Positions 12,136 through 22,541 of a DNA stretch of 64,000 bases are shown here, piece after piece. Within the stretch, counting starts at the first letter, position 1. Every line of letters starts with the position of its first letter. A program made the position numbers and the translations under genes. This stretch comes from Oenanthe sinensis (lineage: Eukaryota > Streptophyta > Magnoliopsida > Apiales > Apiaceae): positions 3,353,001 to 3,417,000 of the forward strand of contig JAPMAC010000197.1 of the NCBI GenBank assembly GCA_028671895.1, given 5' to 3'. The notes below the pieces were generated by a model. That model searched no databases. It was given only the letters and a program-made list of their open reading frames with translations, and was not told where the DNA came from.

Positions 12136-15100
12136 CTAGTATCTAATACCCATCCGCTCCTTATGACGATCAAAATTTAACTGAGACAGCGGCTTCGTGA
12201 ACGGGTCTGCTATGTTGTTATGTGTGTCAACTCTTTCGATCTTGACATCTCCTCTTTCAATGATCACCCTAATCAAATGAAACCGCCGCAATATATGTTT
12301 GGTATTCTTGTGAGACCTCGGTTCCTTGGCTTGAGCTATTGCAGCGTTATTGTCACAATATAACACAATAGGCCCCTCTATGCCAGGAACTACTCCCAAC
12401 TCAGAAACAAATTTCTTCATCTAAACAGCTTCCTTTGCAGCCTCACTTGCAGTTATATATTCTGCTTCTGCTGTGGAGTCAACCGTCGTAGATTGCTTAC
12501 GACTTCTCCAACTAATCGCCCCACCATTTAGAGTAAACACATACCCTGACATGGATGTACTATCATCACACTCTGACTGAAAACTAGAGTCAGTGTAACC
12601 CTCTATTTTCAACTCAGACCCACCAAAAACAAGAAAAATATCCTTAGTCCTTCTCAAGTACTTAAGGATGTTTTTCACTGCTTTCTAGTGGTCTTCACCT
12701 GGATTTGACTGATATATGCTAGTCACACTAATTGAGTGAGCAACATCAGGTCTAGTACATAACATCACGTACATGATAGATCCTATTACCGACGCATAAG
12801 GAATCCTACTCATACGCTCTCTTTCTTCAGGTGTCTTAGGAGACATCTTGTCAGAAAGGGAGACTCCATGGCTCATCGGTATGAGACCTCTCTTAGAGTT
12901 TTCCATACTAAACCTTTTAAGAACCTTATCGATGTACGTACCTTGGGTTAGACCTATCATTCTTCTTGATCTATCTCTATAGATCTTCATACCAAGAATG
13001 TAGGACGTTTCTCCCAAGTCCTTCATGATGAAGTTCTTTGATAGCCACATTTTTACTGATTGCAGCATTGGTATATCATTTCCTATTAAGAGTATGTCAT
13101 CTACATACAAAATAAGAAATGTTACTACGCTCCCACTAACCTTCTTGTAGACACATGATTCATCTATGTTTTTGATAAAATCAAACTCTTTGATTGTCTC
13201 ATCAAAACGGATGTTCCATCTTCAAGAAGCTTGCCTTAACCCATATATGGTTCGTAGTAGCTTACATACTAGATGTTCATTTCCTTTGGAAATAAAATCC
13301 TCTAGCTGTGTCATATACACTTCTTCTTCAAGTTCCCCATTGAGGAAGGCCGTCTTTACGTCCATTTGCCAGATCTCATAGTCATAGTAAGCTGCAATAG
13401 CAAGCAAAATCCGAATTGATTTGAGCAAGGCTACAAGCGAAAAAGTTTCATCAAAGTCAATCCCTTGTCTTTGTTTGAATCCTTTTGCCACGAGCCTGGC
13501 CTTGTAGGTCTCTACCTGGCCATTTGCTCCAATCTTTCTCTTGTATACCCACTTGCACCCTATAGGCTTCATATCCTTGGGTTCCTCTACCAAAGTCCAT
13601 ACTTGGTTGGCATACATGGAGTCCATTTCGGATTTTATGGCACTCTGCCATTTCTCTGAGTCAACACTACTCACAGCCTCGTTGAAGGTCATAGGGTCGT
13701 CTCCATCAATGATCGCCAATTCATTGTCATTCTCAATGACAAGGCCATAATACCTCTCAGGTTGGTGATACACCCTTTGTGATCTACGGATGGGCTGTTC
13801 TACGGAAGGTTGTTCAATATGAACAGGTGTTTCCTCTTGAACCGTAGTAGTTTGTTCTTCATGAACTTCATCAAGTTCAATCTTGCTCCCACTATTCCCT
13901 TCAAGGATAAACTTTTTTCCAGGAAGGTAGCATGTCGGGAGACAAACACCCTTTGTTCGGTGTAAAAGTAATACCCTAAAGTCTCTTTAGGATATCCTAC
14001 AAACCTACATTTCACGGATCGAGATTCTAGCTTATCGGGGTCAACTTTCTTGACATAAGCCGGACATCCCCAAATCTTAACGTGCTTAAGACTCAGTTTC
14101 CTTTTTTTCCATATCTCATACGGAGTTTGAGGAACAGATTTGGAAGGCACCTTGTTCAATATATATGCTGATGTTTCCAATGCATAACCCCAAAGTGATA
14201 CTGGAAGATCTGTATAGCTCATCATGGATCGAACCATGTCCAACAAAGTTCGATTTCTCCTTTCGGATACTCCATTCAACTGGGGAGTGGCCGGAGGAGT
14301 TCATTGAGAGACTATACCATTTTCTTTGAGATAATCTAGATACTCGTCACTTAAGTATTCACCTCCTCGATCTGATCGAAGGGTTTTAATACTATACTTA
14401 GTTTGTTTCTCTACTTCATACTTATATTCTTTGAACTTTTCAAATGCTTCAGATTTTTATTTCATCAAATACACATATCCAAATCTAGATCGATCATCTG
14501 TAAAAGTAATGAAGTATGAAAATCCACCCATGGCTTGCGTGGACATCGGCCCACACACATCTGTATGTACCAATCCAAGCAACTCCGCAGCTCTTTCTCC
14601 ATGTCCACTAAATGGAGATTTGGTCATTTTGCCTAACAGACAAGACTCGCATGTAGGATATGATTCAAAATCAAAAGGTTCTAGTAACCCTTCCTTATGA
14701 AATGTCTTAAGTCTATTTTCACCAATATGGCCAAGTCTGCAGTGCCACAAGTAGGTGGGATTTTCATCATCTCTTTTTCTTTTATTACTATGTTCAATTT
14801 GAAGTAAACTATGTTCTACGTCACATACATACAAACCATTATTTAAAATACCAACACCATAAAGAACATTATTTCTAAAAATTGAACATTTATTATTCTC
14901 AATAACAAACGAAAAACCATCCAAGTCTAACATGGGAATAGAAATAATATTCCTCACAATTGAGGGAACAAAATAACAATTATCCAAAATAATAGTCTTG
15001 CCCGTAGGCATAAGTAAATCAAACGATCCTACAGCTACAACAACAACTCTTGTTCCATTGCCCATACGTAGGATCACCTCCTCTTCTTTAAGAGTCTTAC

Positions 15101-15359
15101 TTCTCCTTAGTCCCTGCAACGAATTATAAATGTGAGAACCACAGGCGGTATCTAATACCCAAGTAGAAGTTTGATTAAGTGACATATTTAGTTCGATCAT
15201 GAACATACCTGAAGCAGAAGCGGTAGTCTCACCACCCTTCTTCTTCTTCAATTCTGCAAGGTAAGCCTTACAGTTTCTCTTCCAATGCCCCACTTTGTTG
15301 CAGTGAAAGCAAACAGCTTTGCTTTTGGGATCTTCAGCTTTTGGCGGAACTGACCTTTT
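12136..15359 (-). pseudogene. TE1 pol: protease, integrase, RT, RNase H (broken)
   Basis: Reading minus: zinc knuckle (CFHCNKVGHWKRNC, near 15310-15270), protease with DTACGSH near 15150, the GAG-pre-integrase HCRLGH and C-x2-C, integrase core with GVSERRNRT near 14270, RT (13773-12685) with KWVYKRK and YVDDILL near 13105, and RNase H with TVDSTAEAEYI near 12470. The frame is held except for a one-base shift near 13920 in a poly-A run. In-frame stops occur at 14457, 14301, 13222, 12685 and 12421. Three of these (14301, 12685, 12421) replace a tryptophan conserved in the family. It cannot make a full polyprotein. Confidence 0.88.
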
Positions 15360-16043
15360 CTAACCTACCTTCTTCTTCTTAGGAGGGCTCATCTTCCTCT
15401 TCTTAGGGTTAGAGCCTTCACCAATTAGAAGAACATAACTCTTCTTTGTGGGAAAATTCGACTCAGCAGTTTTCAGCATGTTATGGAGTTCAGGCAAGCT
15501 GACATCCAACTTGTTCATGTGAAAGTTCACAACGAACTGCGAGAATGAATCTGGAAGTGATTGCAAGACCAGATCTTGACTCAGCTCCCCATCCATGACA
15601 AATCCAAGTTGTCCAAGGCGCTCAATCAAATTGATCATCTTGAGCACATGAACATTCACAGATGATCCCTCAGTCATCCTATAACGGAACAACTCCTTCG
15701 ATATCTCATATCGAGCTGTCCTTCCTGCCACATCATACAAATCTTGTAGATGCATACGGATAGAGCGAGCATCCATATGCTCGTGTTGCTTTTGGAGCTC
15801 ATCATTCATGGATCCCAGCATAACACACTGTGCAACTCTTGCATCATCTATCCAATTACGATACACAATATGTTCATCATTATGTGCATCCTGAGCAGGT
15901 TCAACAGGTTTAGGTGAGTCTAGTACATATTCCTTCTTCTCAATCCTGAGAACAATTCTCAGGTTTCGAAGCCAATCAGCATAGTTGGGACCAGTTAATT
16001 TGTGTGCATCGAGCATGTAACGGAGTGATAGTGCATAAGACAT
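15360..16043 (-). pseudogene. TE1 gag
   Basis: Capsid-type gag of about 227 codons, starting at MSYALSLRYM. I prefer this to the upstream ATG at 16076 because copia gag proteins typically begin shortly before the LTGPNYADWLRNLR motif. It includes a UBN2-like helical region and ends in a lysine-rich stretch (PPKKKK). A TAG at 15360-15362 separates it from the zinc knuckle that follows in the same frame, so the stop is either a mutation or, less likely, a programmed readthrough site. It normally packages the element RNA into cytoplasmic particles. Confidence 0.8.
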
Positions 16044-16239
16044 TATGTATATAGTAAATCTGCAAATAATAAACACATAACAACATTTAGCAAATACTCT
16101 ATTTCATTATCTAAAACACCATATGAATCGGGTCTTTATTCATAAGTGCCTCCCACTATTCTATCTAATTTCTATATCCCTTATTGAAATTAAGCATTCA
16201 TAACGATAGTGGAATATAACCTACATTCCATCACACAAC

Positions 16240-16537
16240 CTCGGTTGTAACACAAAACACCATGTAACGTTCAATAGGCAGACAACTCTTGTCAGCTACA
16301 TCTCATGTTATTCCCTAATCTTACTTTAGCCTCTTGAATACTTGAGTCACGGCTGTGGCACGACAAACTCAATATTCTAAGTCAAGTCAATCCCAACATC
16401 TCGTATAATTAAACTAGTTTAGCCCACGGCTGTAGCACGTAACGACCATAAGATTCCAATTCATCATACACATCTCATGTTATAGACAAGTATATATTCT
16501 TTTGAAAATAACGCCCTCGGCTGTAGCACGAAACGAC
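16240..16537 (-). repeat. TE1 leader: four spaced copies of a 20-nt motif
   Basis: Variants of CGGCTGTAGCACGAAACGAC occur at about 16241, 16350, 16428 and 16518 (plus-strand spelling), spaced 78-109 bases apart. The first is the most diverged (CGGTTGTAACACAAAACACC). On the element's sense strand each reads GTCGTTTCGTGCTACAGCCG. The repeats might be part of an RNA packaging or translation-control structure; that is inference. Confidence 0.6.
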
Positions 16538-17506
16538 AGAGTTTCAAAAACAAGAAATACTTTCTATTATGTTGGAAGGCTATGACCAACACAAGCCCTT
16601 TGTGTTTTATGGCCAATTACTACTTGATATTCTTTATATTTTAGGGGATTATATTATGTTACAATCATAATCATATTATAAAGAGATTCTTTTAGATTGG
16701 ATTAAATATTTCAAATCAACTATTAATACTTGGAGTCATCCCAAGCCAGGGGTGGAGCATTGTCAAGAGGCGTCTCTTAATAACCCCCTTTCTTACAGAT
16801 AGAATATCTGTTGTTTGACAGAATCATCCTTTCACTTAAGTTGAAAATTCATATTCAATCACGTGTTTCATAAACACAAAAATCTCATGATTATATTCAT
16901 AATATGTAAATAAAGGTCACGAAACAATTTCACTATTCTAGATTGTCTAACATACGCCTTATGTTAATTAAGTTCACCTAAATCTATCATCTCATGATAA
17001 TTCAAGCATATATCACATATATATAATCACGAATAAACATAAGGTAGGCATATTAAATCATATATTACAACATATAAGCATTATACATCTCCATGTATCA
17101 CATGGTGTATTTAAAAGCAACTTAAAACAGTTAAAACTTGCTTTAAAACACTTTTGGAAGCTCTAAATAGTCAGAAAAAATTTCAGAAAAATTATTGTAA
17201 TATACCATTAGAACCGTCTCGGAAAAACGAATCCAACGGTATATTACACGCCCCATTCTGAGCTTCCACTCGCCCGCACGAGCCCCGAGAAATTTCTGAC
17301 GCATTCCCATGCGCGCACGCGCGTCAGGCGCGTGCAAGACACTCTGTCACGCATCTCGGGTATGCGTTACAAGCCAAAAACTCTTTTTTAGCTTGTAAAG
17401 CATTCCGAGAATGCGTTATACCTTTTTTTTTCCAGCTATAATTAAAAACAACTTTAAAAAACCATAATAAATAATATATTACTTAGAAAAATATTCTAGA
17501 AATACC

Positions 17507-17800
17507 TGGACGATCTACAACACTTGTAGAACACATGAAAAATATAAAATAAAATTTGAGGAACAATAATGAATTAATCGTAATTAAATCATTATTATTG
17601 CTTTCAAAATTCATAATAAATAGTCTACGCATCAGAAAATTATGAAAAATTAACTGGACGATCTACAACACTTATAGAACCCAGGAAAATTATCAAAACA
17701 ATTTTTACGAATAGTATCATATTAATCATAATTAAAACATGATATTGCTTGTATAAATCATAATAAATACATACATGCTCATAAAATTTTGAAACTTGAC
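17507..17800 (-). repeat. TE1 leader: tandem pair of about 148 bp
   Basis: CTGGACGATCTACAACACTT begins two successive units at about 17507 and 17655. Both continue with GTAGAAC/ATAGAAC, AT-rich sequence and CATAATAAATA. Confidence 0.6.
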
Positions 17801-17826
17801 CACGAATCTATATGCATACAACCTAT

Positions 17827-17838
17827 GCTCTGATACCA
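17827..17838 (-). other. TE1 primer-binding site (initiator tRNA-Met)
   Basis: Minus strand reads TGGTATCAGAGC, complementary to the 3' end of plant initiator tRNA-Met, next to the 5' LTR. Confidence 0.9.
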
Positions 17839-17839
17839 T

Positions 17840-19548
17840 TGAAGGAATTTATGCACTAGCGGAAGCATTGAATAACATTTATTTGCATATATTCCTATGT
17901 ATACATACATATAGATACAAAACTATTTTATAAATTGAAGAATACCTCGATTGCTTTTCGGCAACAGTTAGAGAAGATCTTGTTCTTCAATCCTTGCAAT
18001 CACCCCTCAAGTGTGGAGTGCTCTAAAGATATCCACCAAGAAACAAACTAAAAGATGAAGGAGGAGGCTAGAGAGGAAATTAGGGTTGCCTCCCTTTTAA
18101 AATATTTCTCACAAATATTAGGTATTTTTTATTATGGTTTATAATCCTATATTTATAGGTAAATATCTCAGCTGAGATATTTTCTATAAATATCTTATTA
18201 TTAATTCCCTTTTTAATTAATTAATCTTATTAATTAATTAGTTAATGATTAAAACTATTTTAATCATTAATTCCTTTTTCTAAACTCTTTAAGAAAATTA
18301 TTCTCTCTTCATATTTAATTACTTTAATTAAATATTTAATTAATAATATTAAGATCTTATCTTAAATAATTTATAATCAATTAAATCTCATTTAATTAAT
18401 TTATAAAATTTGCTAAGTAATTATTTATTTCATAAATAAATAATGACTAGCTATTATTAATTATTCATTCATCTATAATTTAATTTCTTTTATGGTGTGA
18501 CTCTTTAGGTTCAATATTAAACCGGTAGTAGAAATAAATAATAATAAACATTTTATTTATTATTTATATGAATTCTATTAATTCATTAAATATAATTAAT
18601 CTGATTAATTATATTTATTCTACATCGTGAGTGATGCTTCTCAACATATCGCGACTATCCAGATAATACGAAATCATTTCTTAGAATACTTAGAACCTGT
18701 CAGTAATTAGTTACCGTACAATTAATTCGTTCTACCCTTCAATATCCCGATTAAATACAAGGCATGGAACTCGTGTCAAGCATATCTAATTTAATCATAT
18801 GATTTCTTATTCATAATGCAAAGTTCCTTTTAATGCAAATTAGAAACTCTTTCTAATTTCATTCACTCTGGCCAGAGATTCCTGAACTTGCATATCTAAG
18901 AATAACATAGGATATTCACTTCATTTACTGGAAGGGGCAGATCCTTTATTGATCCGTTAACTATCTCCATACACAAATCACTATGCCCAGAATGGACCTA
19001 ATGAATGTCCTAGAGACTAAGGACTAAACCAAAGCATAAATCATTGTGTACGAGATTACTCTAACGATCTCAAGTCTAAGGATACTTGTACAACTATTTA
19101 CTTAATAAACAACTATCGACACGTGAGTAAACTCCATTAGTTGTTCTACTTATCGAGTCATGTTCAGTGAACTTATTCCTTAATAAGCACCTACATACTA
19201 GATATAGTGTCACCATACAAATGTCTATGAGAACAGACATCCTTCTAAGAGAGCTAGCATAGTATGTACTGATCTTTACGGATTTACCAATTTCCAATTA
19301 GTTATCCTATGATCAGGAACTGTTTAAGTCTAAAGCTATTATCTTCTAGATCTCATTATTACAATCTCATTATAATTCTAGAAGCTTTGCTCTAAATTAT
19401 GAAACATCTTATTTAATACACTTCAAATAGATTAAGCCCGTAACATAACAAATAAATACTTTATTATTATCAAATAAAATTAAATAAGAGTAGCAGAAAG
19501 TTTTTCCTAACTCATCATACATGATTGGTTTTAGGTCAAACACTTTCA
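17840..19548 (-). repeat. TE1 5' LTR
   Basis: Partner of 10408-12108. It should carry the element promoter, but I identify no confident TATA box among the many AT-rich stretches. Confidence 0.9.
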
Positions 19549-19553
19549 TCTAT

Positions 19554-19946
19554 AAGTATGAAGAACATGTAACTACAAGTATCAAAGTATTAGAAATTTT
19601 TTTGAAGACCACTGAAAGAAGTTCATGTCGATGTTCAAGCCTTAGTGAAGAATAAGTTGTTCAGTGTTTCAGACAGGATTGAAGATCAAGTAGTCAGTAC
19701 CAGAAGATTTTCATGAAATTAAGAGCAATAAAGAACTGCTGCACTCCTGTCATTTGAATTAAATGAGAATATGAAGATCAAGATCAGTGTTAGTCATTTG
19801 TGAACCAGAACAGTGCACTAAGTGTCAACAACAAAGAAATTAGTTAACATATTTATTGCTCAGAAATAATTGAGAGGAAATTTGGGTATATGCTGTAAAA
19901 GGATTGAAATTAATAGAAGTGTTGCCCCAAGGGAAAATCTATAATC
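19554..19946 (+). repeat. Old SIRE-like 3' LTR, piece 2
   Basis: Unique sequence between the TE1 and TE2 target duplications. No gene. Removing TE1 joins it to 10310-10407 and removing TE2 joins it to 31397 onward. The TE2 target site (AATCACTTA next to TGATTAAAAG) resembles the CATCGCCACTTATGG repeats further along this LTR. Confidence 0.45.
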
Positions 19947-19951
19947 ACTTA

Positions 19952-20337
19952 TGTTAGGAATCTACATGTGATTTGATGATAACATTAATCTTAGAATCAT
20001 AGAAATTTTATTTGTTGTAACTGATCAATTGATATGAAAGTTATAAATATCAATTGATCAGGAAACCATTTATCAGTTGAAGTGTTTATATGAATCAGCT
20101 GATAATTTGGATTGTAGCATAGGTGTACTTAGTCTATTTCAATCGATAAGGTGTAAATCAATTGATATTTTGTTCATCAATTGATGTTAGAGTCGATTGA
20201 TATGGATCATCAATTGATGTGTAAATTAAACTGTTAAATTGTAATTATGTGAAGACAGGAAATTGCACAAGTGAAGGATGATCAATTAATATTGAAGCAT
20301 CGATGGATGAAGGATCAATCGAAGAAGCCAAGTCAAG
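19952..20337 (+). repeat. TE2 first LTR, truncated to 386 bp
   Basis: Starts TGTTAGGAATCTACATGTGA. It is colinear with 21591-21976 without indels; I count about three substitutions. It is joined directly to internal sequence of the downstream ORF. Only a 2-nt match (AG) is shared by the two parents at the breakpoint. Confidence 0.9.
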
Positions 20338-21412
20338 AATTTCTAGGGAGAAAGAAACTCAATCAATGATTGAGAGAGAAAAGAAAAGAATTGAAGATCT
20401 AAGGAGAAGCACTGAGTTAGTAACAGAGGCAGTAGAAAAAGGAGACTTGGATGAGTTCATTGCTCAAACAAGAAAAATAAATGAAGATGCACAAAAGGCT
20501 GCCAAGGAAAGAAACTCAAATACAGAAGCTTTCCTTCAATTGGATATTGAAGCTCTTAAAGAAAAGAAGAAAGGGAAAGCAATAGTGATTGAAGAAGAGA
20601 AGAAGAAAGAGACTGAACCAGTAAGTCAAAAGCTACTTCAATGAGCCATCACTACAGGAATCTCAGATGCCACAAGGAGAGAAAGGGAGAATGAAGAGAT
20701 TGCTAGACAGATGGAAATGCAATGGCATTTGGAAGAAGAGCTACAGGCAGAGCAACCTTTGAGAAAAAGGAGAAAAGTTTCTATGGCCAAGAAAATGTCA
20801 AGTTCTACTCAAGAAATAGTGGTTCAGGAAAACCTCCAGGGTCAACAAGAAGAAATCAAGGAGGAGGTCACAATTGAAGGTTATGATTTGAAGGGAATAC
20901 CAGTAATCAATGAAAAAGGATTAATTGGAGTAAGGACTCACCCTGCAACCTCTAACCATGAAGAATCAATGAGGTTGGAGTATAAAAATGGAGTGAAAAC
21001 AATCTATTCATTGAAGGTGATAATGAAGCAAAGCTACAATGTTTTAAAGACTATTTTTCCTCTACTCAACATAAAGTACAAACTCAACACAACAATTGCT
21101 CAGGAGATACAACAACAAATTTCAAGGTTAAGAAGATCCAAGGCAGAAGCTGAACCTGATTCACCTCTAAAGCTATGGAAGTCACAGGTCAAAAAGGTGG
21201 TGTTGGAGCCAAAGTATGCTATGATTTTTACAGATATAGAGGGCAACACAAAGTTCTTTGATATCTGCAAATATCTGGACAAAATCACAGATGAAGAAAT
21301 ACACTACCTTATGAGGCAACTTGGAGAAACTGACAGGGATGAAGCAATATTGAGAAGTTCTTTCATGAGGCAACTAAAGGAAAATGCTGAGAAAAGGAGG
21401 AAGAGGAACTAA
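20338..21412 (+). pseudogene. TE2 downstream ORF, 3' fragment (duplicate copy)
   Basis: Colinear with 29021-30095, C-terminal third of the downstream ORF. It starts in the coiled-coil (SREKETQSMIEREKKRIEDL) and runs to the terminal lysine/arginine-rich end KRRKRN. A TGA at 20642 interrupts it where the other copy has GGA. It keeps the TGG tryptophan codon that is a TAG stop in the other copy at 29859. The open frame begins in LTR sequence at 20303, so it encodes a chimeric fragment with no expected function. Confidence 0.8.
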
Positions 21413-21590
21413 ATTAAATTATGAAGACATTGAAGCTGCTTGCAGGAGTTATCTATCAATCTGGTACTTCCAAAATTAATGTGCCAATTAAGTTTCTTGA
21501 TTCTATCTAAATGTAAATTTTTTTTAGGGTTTTTGTTATCATCAAGTAGATTTATGCCTGTTAATAACACAGACACAAATAGGGGGAGAT
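21413..21590 (+). other. TE2 3' spacer and polypurine tract
   Basis: Ends in AATAGGGGGAGAT directly before TGTTAGG at 21591, which is the polypurine tract. An identical arrangement occurs at 30096-30273. Confidence 0.75.
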
Positions 21591-22541
21591 TGTTAGGAAT
21601 CTACATGTGATTTGATGATAACATTAATCTTAGAATCATAGAAATTTTATTTGTTGTAACTGATCAATTGATATGAAAGTTATAAATATCAATTGATCAG
21701 GAAACCATTTATCAGTTGAAGTGTTTATATGAATCAACTGATAATTTGGATTGTAGCATATGTGTACTTAGTCTATTTCAATCGATAAGGTGTAAATCAA
21801 TTGATATTTTGTTCATCAATTGATGTTAGAGTCGATTGATATGGATCATCAATTGATGTGTAAATTAAACTGTTAAATTGTAATTATGTGAAGACAGGAA
21901 ATTGCACAAGTGAAGGATGATCAATTGATATTGAAGCATCGATGGATGAAGGATCAATCGAAGAAGCCAAGTCAAGCATTGAAGACCATCAACTGATGTG
22001 AAGACCCATCGACTGATATATCGATTGATAACATCTATCAATCGATAAGACATCTTTTATCAGTCGATGGATATAAAGATCAATCGAAGTAGTACATCAG
22101 TTGTTGGATTAAAGAATGGATCAATTGATATGCTTAACAGCAAATTATCAATTGAGTGTGACAACACAGAAAGAATATCTGTTGAAGATCCAGAGAACAA
22201 AAAGCACACCAATGGAAGACAGTCTAGAGTGGCTGTGAAGACTCAATCAGAAGCTGTCTTTCAAACCTTTTTGTAAAATAGAAAAAGGTAAAAGGAAGGC
22301 AGGTAGAAACAATCCTAGTATAGGAATTGTAAAAGAACACTTGTGGTATATAAACAAGTGTAGTAGCATTATTAGAAAACATACAAGTTAGACATATTTC
22401 TTAATCAACTGTTCAAGCTTGAGAGCACTTGTGTAAGAACAGTTGATTTGTTTTCTAATCTTGTAAAAACGAAGCTAGGTTTCTTCTAACCTAGGAGCAT
22501 TGAGCAAAAATATATATTGATGGAAAAACCAATCCATCAAT
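21591..22541 (+). repeat. TE2 middle LTR, 3' end missing
   Basis: 951 bp colinear with 30274-31224, with about ten substitutions by eye. It breaks off at CCATCAAT and continues straight into pol. The lost part comprises the last 167 bp of LTR, primer site, gag, protease and the start of the pre-integrase domain. Short frames within it (such as 22067-22276) are LTR sequence. Confidence 0.9.

Larger units (their letters stand above)
16077..17826 (-). other. TE1 untranslated leader
   Basis: About 1.75 kb lie between the primer site and gag, unusually long and with no ORF of note. It contains two sets of internal repeats, listed separately, and a GC-richer stretch around 17215-17345. Confidence 0.7.
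10408..19548 (-). mobile_element. TE1: complete Ty1/copia LTR retrotransposon
   Basis: A 9.1-kb element flanked by the perfect 5-bp duplication TCTAT (10403-10407 and 19549-19553). LTRs of 1701 and 1709 bp start TGAAGG and end TTTCA on the plus strand. On the minus strand the order is LTR, tRNA-Met primer site, a long leader, gag, protease, integrase, RT, RNase H, polypurine tract, LTR. Integrase before RT fixes it as copia. The 1.7-kb LTRs and gag style suggest the Angela/TAR group, but that is a guess. There is no extra ORF after RNase H. Multiple stops make it non-autonomous. Confidence 0.9.

Noticed and set aside
13166..13750. Plus-strand frames opposite TE1 pol (13166-13381, 13465-13659, 13541-13750)
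   Set aside because: Shadows of the RT coding strand.
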